Shown in pieces: positions 1 to 9,755 of a stretch of DNA of 64,000 bases. The DNA lies in contig NZ_CP126162.1 of assembly GCF_030127105.1 (NCBI RefSeq), positions 372,001 to 436,000 of the forward strand, read 5' to 3'. How positions within the stretch are numbered: the first letter of the stretch is position 1; each line of letters begins with the position of its first letter. The DNA comes from Haloarcula pelagica (GTDB lineage Archaea > Halobacteriota > Halobacteria > Halobacteriales > Haloarculaceae). Under the pieces are notes generated by a model. That model was not told where the DNA came from. It saw nothing but the letters and a program-made list of their open reading frames with translations, and ran no database searches. Made by a program: the position numbers and the translations under genes.

Positions 1-3
1 ACG

Positions 4-849
4 ATGGACCACGCACAGGCCCGCTATCTCGAAGCCAAGCGGACCGTCGACGAGCGCGCGCTCGACCGGCTGGTCCGGGACGAACTGCTCGACCGGCTCC
101 CGCCTTCACCGTCGGTCGTGGAGTTCGCTGCCGGGACCGGCGTGACGGTCCCGCGCCTGCTGGAGTGGGGCGTCGAGCCGTCCTCCTACGTCGGTATCGA
201 GCAGGACGCCGACCTCGTCGACTACGCCTGCGAGACCCGCGCCCTGGACCTCGACGAGCGCGGCTATCCGGTCACAGGGACCGACGAGGGGTTCTCGGTC
301 GGAGCCGACGAAGCCGTCGACGTGCGGTTCGTCGCCGGCGACGCGACCGCCGTCGCGGACGGGGACGCCGACCTCGTGGTCGCCCAGGCGTTCGCCGACC
401 TTGTCGACCACGGAACCCTGCTGGACGCGCTCGACCGCGCCGTCGGGGACGACGGGCTGGCCTATCTCCCGATCACTTTCGACGGCGGGACGCTGTTCCA
501 GCCCGACCACCCCGCCGACGACCGGATCGAGCGGGCGTATCACGACAGTATCGCCGAGCGGCCGGGCCGGGACCCACGGACCGGTCGCCACCTGCTGGAC
601 CGGTTCCGAACGGCGACGGGGGAGTTACTCGCCGTCGGGGGTTCGGACTGGATCGTTCGCCCCCGCGACGACGGCTACCCGGCCGACGAGCGGTACTTCC
701 TGAGCTGTCTCCTCGATTTCGTCGCCGACGCTCTCGACGGGCGCTCCGTCGACGGAACCGGAGACTGGCTCTCGAGCCGCCGACAGCAACTCGCCGACGG
801 GAAGCTCACGTACGTCGCTCACCAGTACGACCTGCTGTACGCACCGTAG
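4..849 (+). CDS. class I SAM-dependent methyltransferase
   Basis: A 281-residue soluble protein with a Rossmann methyltransferase pattern. The motif I glycine loop is seen as VVEFAAGTG (about residues 38-46), followed by an acidic strand end near GIEQDADL and a post-motif stretch VVAQAFADL (about 125-133). The family transfers a methyl group from S-adenosylmethionine; nothing here shows the acceptor. The start lies only 3 bases inside the window, so an upstream start cannot be excluded. It is convergent with the next gene. Confidence 0.75.
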   Translation: MDHAQARYLEAKRTVDERALDRLVRDELLDRLPPSPSVVEFAAGTGVTVPRLLEWGVEPSSYVGIEQDADLVDYACETRALDLDERGYPVTGTDEGFSVGADEAVDVRFVAGDATAVADGDADLVVAQAFADLVDHGTLLDALDRAVGDDGLAYLPITFDGGTLFQPDHPADDRIERAYHDSIAERPGRDPRTGRHLLDRFRTATGELLAVGGSDWIVRPRDDGYPADERYFLSCLLDFVADALDGRSVDGTGDWLSSRRQQLADGKLTYVAHQYDLLYAP

Positions 850-891
850 CACAGGAAGAACCGGGCAGTCACGGCTTGGGCCGCGGGCACC

Positions 892-1278
892 TCACTCGCG
901 CCGGATGAGCAGGACCAACACGCCCAGCAAGAGGACCTGCGCGATCTTGTCGATCGCACCGAGCGTCCCCACGTCCGCCGGGAACGCCTTCGGCCCCGCG
1001 ACGAAGTTCACGTAGTACCAGAGGACGATCTGGCCGGCGGTAAACGGGAGCCCCAGCCGGTAGACGAGCCCGCGGCGGACGTTCGCGACCACCGCGACGC
1101 TGGCGAGGACGAACACCACTCCGGCGAACAGGAAGGACAGCCCCAGCGGACTCGGCGCGAAGGAGACACCGAGTTGGAGGTGGATGAGTCCGCTGACGAG
1201 CGCGAGGGCGATTCCCAGGTAGTGCAGCGGCTCCAGCGTGTCGAGATCGACCAGTCCGGACTCCGTCGCCGTACTCAT
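892..1278 (-). CDS. four-helix membrane protein, DUF7475-like
   Basis: A 128-residue hydrophobic protein with about four membrane segments and a short charged C-terminus (LLIRRE). It is a clear paralogue of the protein at 42927-43334: both carry the block PFTAGQIVLW in the third segment and the same hydrophobic layout. I recognise it as a haloarchaeal DUF7475-type family member from memory; no function is known. The start is the ATG 20 bases inside the minus-strand TATA-poor spacer, and the gene appears monocistronic. Confidence 0.75.
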   Translation of the reverse strand: MSTATESGLVDLDTLEPLHYLGIALALVSGLIHLQLGVSFAPSPLGLSFLFAGVVFVLASVAVVANVRRGLVYRLGLPFTAGQIVLWYYVNFVAGPKAFPADVGTLGAIDKIAQVLLLGVLVLLIRRE

Positions 1279-1463
1279 ATCCGGTGATGGAACCGGACGA
1301 GAATAAATGGTCGGCCGGGATCGCTCCGCCCGTCGGCCGCGAGCGCCGCTGGTGCACGCGGGATATGTCGAAAATGTAATGATAGGGGGAGTTACACGAG
1401 GGAAACAGCATCGAATCGGCTCCTATTCTATCACGTGGCAGTCACGGAACATGAGGATTCATT

Positions 1464-4172
1464 GTGCTTCATAGAAACATCCCGCGCATGGGTGAGACAG
1501 AGCGTGCGGAGGACCCAGCGCGTCGTACGCTCGATCGAGTGGTGGACCCGGTGATCGGATTCGACGCCGATCTACGGTGTTCGTACGTGAACAGGGCGTC
1601 GGCGGTCGCGGCTGTCGACGAGACCGATCTCCGGGGGACGCCCCTCGGAGAGCTGTTCCTCACGCCCGCGGGTGTCGAGGCGGTCAGAACGGCCGCCGAG
1701 ACCGGGCAGCCTCAGACCTTCCAGTGGCACCGCGAGGAGACCGCGACGGAGTACACCGCTCGGGTCCACCCCGGTCCCGACGGCGTCTCCGTCGTCTTCA
1801 CGCCAACCTCGGCCGCCGTTCCCGACGAGAGCGACGTGGAACCGGCACCATCCGGGGACGGGAACGCCGAGCACGGTTACACGGAGACGGATCGGACGAA
1901 ACAGCGACTCGAACGGAACCAGCGCCGGTTCGAGGCGGTGTTGAACGACCCGCAGTTGCTGGTCGGGATCGTCGAGCCCGACGGGACGACCGACCACGTC
2001 AACGAGGCGGCGCTGGCGCGGGTCGACGCCGACCGCGAGGCGGTCGAGGGCGAACCGTTCCCCGAGACGCCGTGGTGGAACCACGACGAGGACCTCGTCG
2101 AGGACGTGACCGAATGGCTCGACCGGGCTGCCGAAGGGGAGTACGTCGAGTTCGACGCGGTCCATCCGGGACAGGACGACGGCGAGGTGGTCGTCACCGG
2201 CACCGTCAGACCGGTCGTCGACGACACCGGCGAGGTGGAGTCGCTGATCGTCTCGGCGCGTGACATCACCGAACGGCGCTCTCGGGAGGTGCAACTGGAA
2301 GAGGCAGAGCAACGGCTCGACGCGATCGTCCAGAACACGTCCGAGGCAATCTTCATCAAGGAGGCGACGGGCGAGTACCGGTTCATCAACGAGGTCGGTG
2401 CGGACGTGTTCGGGTTAGAGCCGGAGGCGGTCGTCGGGAAGACCGACGAAGAGCTGTTCGAGGCGCCAAGCGCCGCCGCCATCAGGCGGGACGACAGCGC
2501 GGTGATGGCGGCCGGCACGCCGTCGACGATGGAGGTGGTCCGGTACGTCGACGGCGAGAAACACGTCTTCATCGACAACAAGTTCCCCTACCGGGACGAG
2601 ACGGGCGAGGTGGTCGGACTGATGGGTGTCAGCCGCGACATCACCGAGCGGAAGGACCGCGAGCAGGAACTCGAAGCGACGAAGAACACGCTCGCGGCCG
2701 TCGTCGAGTCGGCGCCGAACCCGATCGTCATGCTCGACAGCGACCACCGCGTGACGCTGTGGAACGAGAGCGCGACACAGGTGTTCGGCTGGACCGCGGA
2801 CGCGGTCGTCGGTGAACCCGCGCCGTTCGTCCCGGAGCAGCGCCGCCCACAGTTCGAGCGGATACTCGATTCGGTCGACGAGCAGGGGACGATCCACTCG
2901 ACGGAGACGGTCTGTCGAGCGAACGACGGCGACCGGATCGATGTCAGCCTCTCGCTGACCACTGTCGAGACAAGCGAGGGGACGGAGTATCTGGCGATCC
3001 TCGAAGACATCAGAGAGCGAAAGAGCTACCAGCGAGCGATCGAGGCGCTCCACGACGCCACGCGGGACCTCATCGACGCCGACTCCAGACGCGAAGCCGC
3101 CGAGCGAACCGTCGACGCGGCGAACGAACTGCTCGGGTTCGAGGCCCCGACCGTCTGGGTCCCGACCGAGAGTCACGACGGTCTCGAACTGGCGGCCCAC
3201 TCCGATACACTGGCACCCCACCTCCCCGACGACCCCGTGACACACGATCGCGGCGACTGGCTCTGGGAGCTCTACGAACAGGAGGAAATCGAGATCCTGG
3301 ACACTCTTCAACGGGACGAGATCGCGCCCAACAGACCGCTCGGATCGGCGATCTTCGTCCCGCTTGGATCGTACGGGATTCTGTCGTGTGCAGCGCTCGA
3401 ACAGCGCACGATCACCGACGATCAGCGGTATCTCGCCGAGACGCTCGGGCAGAACGCGACGACGGTCCTAGAGAGTCTCGACCGCAAAGCGACGCTCAAA
3501 GACCAGCGCAACGACCTCGAAATGCTGGACCAGATGGTCCGCCACGACATCCGCAACGACCTCCAGGCGGTGTTTGGCTACGCCGACGCCCTCAAGCCCC
3601 GCGTCGACGAGGGCACGCAGGAGACGCTCGACCGTATCCTCGCGAACACGGAGTCGGCGGTCGAACTGACGCGATCCGCTCGGGAACTGGCTGAAGTGAT
3701 GTTACAGGACGATGCGACCGCCGACCCAATCCCGCTCAGGCGAACGCTCCGGGGGCAACTCGACAACGTCCAGCGGGCCCACAGCAACGTCGAAGTGTCG
3801 ATCGAGGAGTCGATTCCGGGCATCCACGTCCGGGCGAACGAGATGCTCCCGTCGGTGTTTCGGAACCTCCTGACGAACGCGGTCCAGCACAACGACAAGG
3901 AGACCGTCGAGATCGATGTCGCCGCGACCGAACGATCGGACTCTGTCGTGGTCGAAGTCGCCGACAACGGCACTGGGATCGACGAGACGCGGAAAGACAC
4001 GATCACCGACGAGGGCGAAACCGGGCTCGACAGCACCGGTACCGGGATCGGCCTGTATCTCGTCCAGACGCTGCTCGACACCTACGGTGGCGACCTCCGG
4101 ATCGACGACAACGAGCCCGAAGGGAGCGTCTTCACCGTCGAACTCCCGAAAGCGGAGTCGGCGACCCCCTGA
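1464..4172 (+). CDS. PAS-domain sensor histidine kinase (four PAS, GAF-like, HisKA-HATPase)
   Basis: A 902-residue predicted soluble sensor kinase without membrane segments. PAS-like units fall at about 20-115, 150-270, 280-395 and 400-520; each later unit ends in a PAC-type sequence such as SARDITER or VSRDITER. A GAF-like region follows at about 525-680. The phospho-acceptor is His694 in QMVRHDIRND. The ATPase domain has Asn801 (N box), DNGTG at about 834-838 and a GTGIGLYL lid near 860. It would autophosphorylate and pass phosphate to a separate response regulator, which is not encoded nearby. The start could be GTG 1464 or ATG 1488 (nine residues in); the ATG looks at least as good. Confidence 0.9.
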   Translation: MLHRNIPRMGETERAEDPARRTLDRVVDPVIGFDADLRCSYVNRASAVAAVDETDLRGTPLGELFLTPAGVEAVRTAAETGQPQTFQWHREETATEYTARVHPGPDGVSVVFTPTSAAVPDESDVEPAPSGDGNAEHGYTETDRTKQRLERNQRRFEAVLNDPQLLVGIVEPDGTTDHVNEAALARVDADREAVEGEPFPETPWWNHDEDLVEDVTEWLDRAAEGEYVEFDAVHPGQDDGEVVVTGTVRPVVDDTGEVESLIVSARDITERRSREVQLEEAEQRLDAIVQNTSEAIFIKEATGEYRFINEVGADVFGLEPEAVVGKTDEELFEAPSAAAIRRDDSAVMAAGTPSTMEVVRYVDGEKHVFIDNKFPYRDETGEVVGLMGVSRDITERKDREQELEATKNTLAAVVESAPNPIVMLDSDHRVTLWNESATQVFGWTADAVVGEPAPFVPEQRRPQFERILDSVDEQGTIHSTETVCRANDGDRIDVSLSLTTVETSEGTEYLAILEDIRERKSYQRAIEALHDATRDLIDADSRREAAERTVDAANELLGFEAPTVWVPTESHDGLELAAHSDTLAPHLPDDPVTHDRGDWLWELYEQEEIEILDTLQRDEIAPNRPLGSAIFVPLGSYGILSCAALEQRTITDDQRYLAETLGQNATTVLESLDRKATLKDQRNDLEMLDQMVRHDIRNDLQAVFGYADALKPRVDEGTQETLDRILANTESAVELTRSARELAEVMLQDDATADPIPLRRTLRGQLDNVQRAHSNVEVSIEESIPGIHVRANEMLPSVFRNLLTNAVQHNDKETVEIDVAATERSDSVVVEVADNGTGIDETRKDTITDEGETGLDSTGTGIGLYLVQTLLDTYGGDLRIDDNEPEGSVFTVELPKAESATP

Positions 4173-4223
4173 GCACCGGACGATCGGGCCGGTTCGGCGA
4201 CCCGACGGCGTCCCGCTCGGCGG

Positions 4224-4397
4224 TCACTTCGCGAAGTAGCTTGTGAAGAACCCGGAGAGAAAGCCCGTGATCGCGACTGCCAGTGCCACCTCGCTCAGCT
4301 CGTACGGGCCGCCGTCGTCGTCGGCCATCGCGACGGTGATGGCGACGCTGATAACCAGTGAGACGATTCCGTTCAAGAGGTCTGTCGCGAGTCCCAT
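4224..4397 (-). CDS. small two-helix membrane protein
   Basis: A 57-residue protein beginning MGLATDLLNG with two hydrophobic segments (about 8-24 and 36-53) separated by an acidic DDDGGPYE turn. It is the C-terminal part of a longer open frame whose upstream part has no coding character, so I place the start at the ATG at 4397. No function recognised. It is convergent with the kinase gene, 51 bases away. Confidence 0.6.
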   Translation of the reverse strand: MGLATDLLNGIVSLVISVAITVAMADDDGGPYELSEVALAVAITGFLSGFFTSYFAK

Positions 4398-4596
4398 ACC
4401 GGCAGTTCGGGCTCGATACACATATACGGCCGTGCCGGGACCCGGACGGGTGTGGCTGCCCCGCGGCCGTCGACAGCGCCCGCCTCCGGCGCCAAACCGG
4501 TTTAGGCGGGCAGTCCTAAGCCGCGGCCGATGACCGAGGTGTCCACCGCAGCCGTGACCGCGTCGTGTTCCGAAGCCATCCCCGACGAGTCGTCCA

Positions 4597-5184
4597 GTGG
4601 AGCCGATGAGTAGCGCGCTCTCGACGCTGCTCACACGGATCCTCGCGCTCGACGCGGCGATGGTCGACCTGGTGCTCGCGATCCGTCATCCGGTGGTGAC
4701 GAAGCTCATGACCTCCGTCACCGGGCTCGGATCGGCGTCGGCGGTCGTCGTCTTCCTCGGGCTCTGTCACGTCGCGGGCTGGCGCCGAGAACTGCGAGTC
4801 GGGGCGATAGCGATGCTCTGCTCGGGGGTCGTGGTCGTGTCTCTGATGGCGCTCGTCCAGCGCCCGTTCCCGCCCCAGCCGGTCTGTCTCACCGACGGAA
4901 CCGGCGTCGCACCACACTCGTTTCCCTCCGGCCACGCGGCCGCGGTGACGGTCTACGCGCTCGTCGCTCGGGAGTCGACACGGCTCCCGGGCGGTGTCGT
5001 CGCCGGCCTCGCCGCGCTCGTCGCGTTCTCCCGGATCTATCTCGGAACCCACTACCTGAGCGACACCGTCGTCGGCGTCGTGATCGGCGTCGGCGCGTTC
5101 CTGGCCGCGACGCGGGCGCTCGACCGAGACGGCTGGCCCGCTCTCGACGGGACCGGCCTGCTCTCCCTCGGCCGTCGTCGGTGA
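4597..5184 (+). CDS. PAP2-family membrane phosphatase
   Basis: A 195-residue membrane protein with about five helices. It shows two of the three signature motifs of PAP2 (type 2 phosphatidic acid phosphatase) enzymes: PSGHAAA at about 110-116 and SRIYLGTHYLSD at 145-156, giving the catalytic His113 and His152 plus Asp156. The first motif (Lys-x6-Arg-Pro) is only partly present: RP at 89-90 without the lysine. The family dephosphorylates lipid phosphates such as isoprenyl or phosphatidyl phosphates at the membrane. The start may be GTG 4597 or ATG 4606. Confidence 0.8.
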   Translation: MEPMSSALSTLLTRILALDAAMVDLVLAIRHPVVTKLMTSVTGLGSASAVVVFLGLCHVAGWRRELRVGAIAMLCSGVVVVSLMALVQRPFPPQPVCLTDGTGVAPHSFPSGHAAAVTVYALVARESTRLPGGVVAGLAALVAFSRIYLGTHYLSDTVVGVVIGVGAFLAATRALDRDGWPALDGTGLLSLGRRR

Positions 5185-5237
5185 TGCCGGCCGCTACCAC
5201 GGGCACACTCAAGTGCGCGTGCACCGTCCGATAGCGT

Positions 5238-5711
5238 GTGCTGTTCGTGACGCATCTCGCCGCAGCCGCCCTCCTCGGCCGGTGGTCACGGCTGGCGCCG
5301 CTGTGGCTGGTCGCCGGTGCGGCGCTGCCCGACCTCGTCGACAAACCCCTGGCGACTGTCGGCGTCGTCGACCTCTTTCACTCTGTCGGCCACACCGCGC
5401 TGCTCGCTCCCCTCGCTGTCGCCGTCGCCGCCACCGGACTGCGAGGGACGGCGGTCGCCGTCGGGTGGGCCTCGCACCTGTTCCTCGACGCCCTCCACAT
5501 CGTGATCAACGGCCGACCCGGCGACGCGCTGTTTCTGGCCTGGCCGCTCGTGACCCCGCCGGATCCGCTGGCGATCCCGCCCGGCGATTTCTTCTTCTAC
5601 TACCTCTGGTCACCGTCGTTCTTCCTCGAATGTCTCCTCTGGATCGGCGTCGTGGCTATCGTCGTCTCCGAAGTCCGAACGCGGCGCGAGACTGTCACGC
5701 GCGGGGACTGA
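5238..5711 (+). CDS. membrane-bound metal-dependent hydrolase (DUF457/YdjM-like)
   Basis: A 157-residue integral membrane protein with about four helices and a GTG start. Conserved polar sites sit inside hydrophobic stretches: ALPDLVDKP (about 29-37), FHSVGHTALL (about 48-57) and SHLFLDALH (about 78-86). This His/Asp pattern matches predicted membrane-bound metal-dependent hydrolases. It lies 53 bases downstream of the PAP2 gene and may be co-transcribed; the substrate is unknown. Confidence 0.65.
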   Translation: MLFVTHLAAAALLGRWSRLAPLWLVAGAALPDLVDKPLATVGVVDLFHSVGHTALLAPLAVAVAATGLRGTAVAVGWASHLFLDALHIVINGRPGDALFLAWPLVTPPDPLAIPPGDFFFYYLWSPSFFLECLLWIGVVAIVVSEVRTRRETVTRGD

Positions 5712-5740
5712 GGGCACGACCCGGCGCCGGCAGGCCGTGG

Positions 5741-7051
5741 CTACGATCCGTCGCGTCGTCTGAGGACGACCGGAACGGGACCGCTGGGCTGTGCTGTCAT
5801 CTGTGGCGAGACGCTCACCGGCTCGGGCGCCTCGATCCGATACCGGGCCAGGACCGTCACCAGCGCGAGCTTCATCTCCAGGCGTGCGAAGTGGCGGCCG
5901 ATACAGATTCGCGGACCGGCTCCGAAGGGGACGTACTCGTAGCCCCGCTCTCTGGGCGTCGTGTCGGCCCAGCGGTCCGGGCGGAACTGCGCCGGGTCGT
6001 CGTAGAACCGGCCGTCACGGTGCATGTTCCAGACCGCGAGCAGGACCTCGCTGTCCGCTGGAATCGTGTGCTCGCCCACGGTCACGTCTGTGGTCGTCAC
6101 TCGCGGGATGCCATGGACCGGGGGAAACAGCCGGAGCGTCTCGTCGACTACGGCGTCCAGCGACGCCAGGTCCCGTATCTCCGCCAGCGACGGCTCCGCC
6201 CCGATCGCGTCGATCTCGGCTGCCACCCGCTCGGCGGGCTCGGGGTTGCGACCGAGCTGGTGGAGCGCGTAGGTCATCGCCAGCGCGGTCGTCTCGTGGC
6301 CGGCGAACAACATGCCCACGACCTGATCTATGATCTCCTCGCGATCGAACGCCGACGAGGGATCGTCGCGCAGACTCACCAGTGCCGAGAGGAGGCTGTC
6401 CTCGGCCGGATCGGACCCGGCGTCGGCGAGCAGCGACTCGGCCCACTCCCGAAGCTCCGCGGCCCCCCGCCGGAACCGGTACCGGGCCGGCGTCGGGACC
6501 CACTGCGGGAGCGCCCACGAGGTCGGTTTGAACCAGAGATTGAGTGCGTGGGCCGACTCGGCGAGGTCGTCGAACTCCTCGGCGGACAGCGACTGTCCCA
6601 GGACTACCTCGAAGAGGTTCCGCAGCGCTAGCTGGCGCATCTCCCGATCGAGTTCGAGCCGTTCGCCCGCTTCCCAGCCCTCGACCTGGCGCTCGGTCAC
6701 TGTCCGGATCGTCTCGGCGTGGTCGCGGATCCGCCGCGGGCTGAAAAACTCCTCCATCGCGTGCCGCTGTCGCTGCCACTGCTCGCCCTCTACCGACAGC
6801 AGGGCGTCGCCGAAGGCGATCCGAAAGTCGTCCAGTTTCGCGAACGACTCCCGATCCAGCAGCGCCGTCTCGATGTCCGACGGGCCGGCGAGGACGTAGA
6901 TGTCACGACCGCACAAGTCCATGACGAACCGGTCACCGACCGACTCGACCGCGTCGCTGACGAACCCGAACGGGTCCCTGGCGAACGACGGCGCGTGGCC
7001 GACGACCGGGAACGACGGCGGTGACGGCGGTGCAGTCTCACGCTGCATCAC
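5741..7051 (-). CDS. cytochrome P450
   Basis: A full-length 436-residue P450. It has the I-helix oxygen-activation motif AGHETTA (about residues 247-253), the K-helix ETLRLFPP and the haem-binding loop FGAGPRICIG with axial Cys383. It lacks an N-terminal membrane anchor, as is usual for prokaryotic P450s. It would insert oxygen from O2 into a hydrophobic substrate using electrons from a ferredoxin or flavoprotein; no redox partner is encoded beside it. Haloarchaeal genomes often carry one such gene (CYP174 type, from memory). Confidence 0.93.
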   Translation of the reverse strand: MMQRETAPPSPPSFPVVGHAPSFARDPFGFVSDAVESVGDRFVMDLCGRDIYVLAGPSDIETALLDRESFAKLDDFRIAFGDALLSVEGEQWQRQRHAMEEFFSPRRIRDHAETIRTVTERQVEGWEAGERLELDREMRQLALRNLFEVVLGQSLSAEEFDDLAESAHALNLWFKPTSWALPQWVPTPARYRFRRGAAELREWAESLLADAGSDPAEDSLLSALVSLRDDPSSAFDREEIIDQVVGMLFAGHETTALAMTYALHQLGRNPEPAERVAAEIDAIGAEPSLAEIRDLASLDAVVDETLRLFPPVHGIPRVTTTDVTVGEHTIPADSEVLLAVWNMHRDGRFYDDPAQFRPDRWADTTPRERGYEYVPFGAGPRICIGRHFARLEMKLALVTVLARYRIEAPEPVSVSPQMTAQPSGPVPVVLRRRDGS

Positions 7052-7105
7052 GTGGGCACAACACGCCGGGACTTATCAGCGTACTCGTCGTGACAACCCT
7101 GGGTC

Positions 7106-8032
7106 TCACCCGGTGTAGTCGACGAAGTACCACTCCCTATCGTACCGAGCCAGTCCCACCCTGTCGGCAGCGAGCGGGGCGAGCCGTCCCTGCAGGTCGC
7201 TGTACGCGCCCGAATACGGCTCACACTCGCCGTAGGTGCCCTCGGTCGCTTCGGCGACGATCTCCCGCTGCCGATCCGTCAGCGAGTCCAGAACGACGCC
7301 GCGCTCGGCCCCGACGACCTCGACGAACCCGTCGCGCGAGGTCGCGACGCGCTCAGCAGACACGGTGGTACTCGTCACGTCGACCGACCGTCGGGCCTCG
7401 AACGACAGTCGGAGCAGGACCCCGTCCCACTCCAGATACCGGTCGCTCTCTCCCGGGACGAACACGGACCGCCGGCGCTGTTCCGCCCGCTCGTACGCGA
7501 ACACGACCGCAAACGAGGTGTAGTGTGGTGCGTGGAGCAGCGTCGGGTTCCCGATCGCGCTCCGGAGCGACGCCCGATCCTGTGGCGGGAGCTTCTCGAA
7601 CGACCGGATCGGTGTCCCGTCTTCGACTGCCGATTCGTCGACATCGATGGTCACCTGGTACGCCGGGGCACGCACCGACACCGCCTCGCCGGTCGCCGTC
7701 TCGACCCGGTAATAGTGTGGCTCCGGACCCGTGACGACGAACTCCGTCGGCGGCGCGGGGGAGTAGTATCCACGGGCGGTCGCCTCGCCGTCGTCGGCCG
7801 CGATCGCGTCGGCGACGGCTGTCCGGGTCGCGTGTCCAGTCCCGTCGAGCGGCGTGCTGAACTCGTTCGAGATGTGCGCAGACCTCGCTCTGCGCAGGGA
7901 CAGTTCCGCCCGGGACGTACATCCGGCCGATCGAGACTCGTCGGTCACACAGCCGGCGACGGCACCGACGCTCGTCGCTCCGACCGCCCGAAGTACCCCT
8001 CGGCGGGACCAGTCGTGTGGAGGGCCGTTCAT
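7106..8032 (-). CDS. Tat-exported lipoprotein of unknown function
   Basis: A 308-residue protein from the ATG at 8032. The N-terminus has a twin-arginine motif (SRRGVLRAVG), a short hydrophobic stretch and a lipobox ending AGC at about residue 28, so export by Tat and lipid anchoring are predicted. The mature part has no recognised domain; it holds paired short beta-type stretches and a YYRVETATGEAV region. An in-frame upstream ATG (8128) gives a Tat-incompatible N-terminus and lies beyond the TATA box, so I reject it. Confidence 0.7.
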   Translation of the reverse strand: MNGPPHDWSRRGVLRAVGATSVGAVAGCVTDESRSAGCTSRAELSLRRARSAHISNEFSTPLDGTGHATRTAVADAIAADDGEATARGYYSPAPPTEFVVTGPEPHYYRVETATGEAVSVRAPAYQVTIDVDESAVEDGTPIRSFEKLPPQDRASLRSAIGNPTLLHAPHYTSFAVVFAYERAEQRRRSVFVPGESDRYLEWDGVLLRLSFEARRSVDVTSTTVSAERVATSRDGFVEVVGAERGVVLDSLTDRQREIVAEATEGTYGECEPYSGAYSDLQGRLAPLAADRVGLARYDREWYFVDYTG

Positions 8033-8062
8033 CGTTAGAACTCGATCGGAGATGTCCCGCGC

Positions 8063-8073
8063 GGTATATAAAT
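8063..8073 (-). promoter_or_regulatory. TATA box for the lipoprotein gene
   Basis: The plus strand reads GGTATATAAATTCC; on the minus strand this gives a TTTATATACC-type archaeal TATA box centred about 36 nt upstream of the start at 8032. It predicts a transcript with a leader of under 15 nt. Confidence 0.55.
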
Positions 8074-8119
8074 TCCGGCGACTCGGCCGCATGAAACGTC
8101 CAGATATGTCGATAGAAAC

Positions 8120-8317
8120 GACTGTCATATATCTGTATGTGGGAATATGAGTGTGAAAAGACTTTTCTGGCCCTCAAAAATTTTAAGCAGTGATAAATAA
8201 CACTCGAAAAAGAAATAAGAAGACAAAAACGGAAGATATGGAGGCAGATACAATCCCCCTCCACCGATCTGAAACGACGGTCCCCGGACCGGACCATCGT
8301 GTCGGCGCCGTGCTCTC
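8120..8317. other. AT-rich intergenic stretch between rtcB and the lipoprotein gene
   Basis: About 200 bases of strikingly low GC compared with the flanking genes. On the minus strand, just after rtcB, it carries T-rich runs (CTTTTTC and AAATTTTTGAGG) that could act as an archaeal terminator. It also has a second TATA-like stretch (GATATATGAC, near 8124-8133) and an imperfect palindrome GTGATAAATAACAC at about 8190-8203. No coding frame is convincing. Confidence 0.4.
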
Positions 8318-9755
8318 TCAGCCCTTGATGTTGGCGACCGGCCGCGTCCGGGCGACTCTCGTCCCGATGTCGAGCGCGTCGCTGACGCGGATCACCTCGT
8401 CGATGTCCTTGTACGCGCCCGGTGCCTCCTCGGTGAGCGTCCCGCCCGACCGCGCCCGGACGTAGATTCCCTGCTCGCGGAGGGTCCGCTGGAGTTCGTT
8501 CGCTGTGTACTCTTTTTTGGCCTGGGTGCGTGACATGACTCGACCGGCCCCGTGAGCGGTCGAGCCGAACGTCAGGTCGAGCGACCGTTCGCCGCCACAG
8601 AGGACGTACGACGAGGTGCCCATGCTCCCCGGGATGAAGACGGGTTGGCCCACGTCCCGATACGCGGCCGGGACTTCGGGACGACCGGCCGGGAAGGCCC
8701 TCGTCGCGCCCTTGCGGTGGACCAGCACCGTCTCGTCCCCGCCGTCGACGCGGTGGCGCTCCTCCTTGGCGACGTTGTGACACACGTCGTAGACCAGTTC
8801 CACGGCGGTACAGTCGAACAGGTCCGCGAACACCTCGCGGACGCCCTGGGTCATCGCCTGTCGGTTCGCCCACGCGAAGTTCGCGGCGGCGTACATCGCG
8901 CCCCGGTAGCGCTGGGCGACGGAGTCGGACAGGGGCGCGTAGATGAGCTGTCGGTCCGGCAGCGAGTCCGCGATGTCGGGGAAGGCCCGCTCGAAGCGGC
9001 GGATGTACTCGGTGCAGGTCTGGTGACCCAGGCCGCGCGAGCCCGAGTGGATCATCACGACGACCTGGTCCTCCCGGAGCCCGAAGGCTCCGGCCCGCTC
9101 GCTGTCGTACACCTCGGCGACGCGCTGGACTTCGAGGAAGTGGTTCCCCGACCCCAGCGAGCCGACCTGGTTGTGCCCGCGCTCCCGCGCCGTCTCGGGT
9201 ACCGCCGCCGGAGTACCGTCGAGTCGCCCGCCCTCCTCGCAGTGCTCGATGTCCGCTGCGGTCGCGTGGCCGTTGTCGTGCATCCACGCGAGCCCGCGAT
9301 CGAGGATGCCACGGAGGTCGTCGGCGTCGGTGTCGAGGTAGCCGCCCTTGCCGAGCCCGCACGGGATCGTCCGGTAGAGCGCGTCGACGAGTTCCTGTTC
9401 ACGCCCCCGCACGTCGGCGACGGTCAGCGGGGTTCGCAACAGCCGGACGCCGCAGTTGATGTCGAAACCCGATGCCGCCCGGGCTGACCACCCCCGTTTC
9501 CGTGTCGACGGCCGCGACGCCACCGATGGGGAACCCGTACCCCTGGTGCCCGTCGGGCAGGACGATGGCGAACTTCCGGATGCCGGGGAGTGTCGCGACG
9601 TTGCGGCCCTGGCTCAGGGTCAGATCGCCCTCGGCTCGCATCTCCTCGATGAGCGACTCCGAGCCGTACACCCGCAGCGGGACACGCATCTCGCCCGCTC
9701 GCGGGACCTCGTAGACGTTCGGTGCAACCTCTGTGAGTTCGATCTGGTCGGTCAT
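8318..9755 (-). CDS. rtcB: RtcB-type RNA ligase, frame interrupted by one extra base at 9465-9467
   Basis: RtcB joins RNA 2',3'-cyclic phosphate (or 3'-phosphate) ends to 5'-OH ends using GTP and Mn2+; in archaea it seals spliced tRNA halves. The protein is encoded in two frames. Residues 1-97 start at ATG 9755 ([10 protein letters not shown]) and run to [16 protein letters not shown] to the stop at 8318 lies in the next frame. Removing one T from the coding-strand GGGTTTCGAC restores a continuous 478-residue protein of normal length. The break falls immediately before the Asp-x-x-Cys metal ligands. Later motifs are intact: [26 protein letters not shown] and the [10 protein letters not shown] region with the guanylylated His. 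No archease gene is adjacent. Confidence 0.9.
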
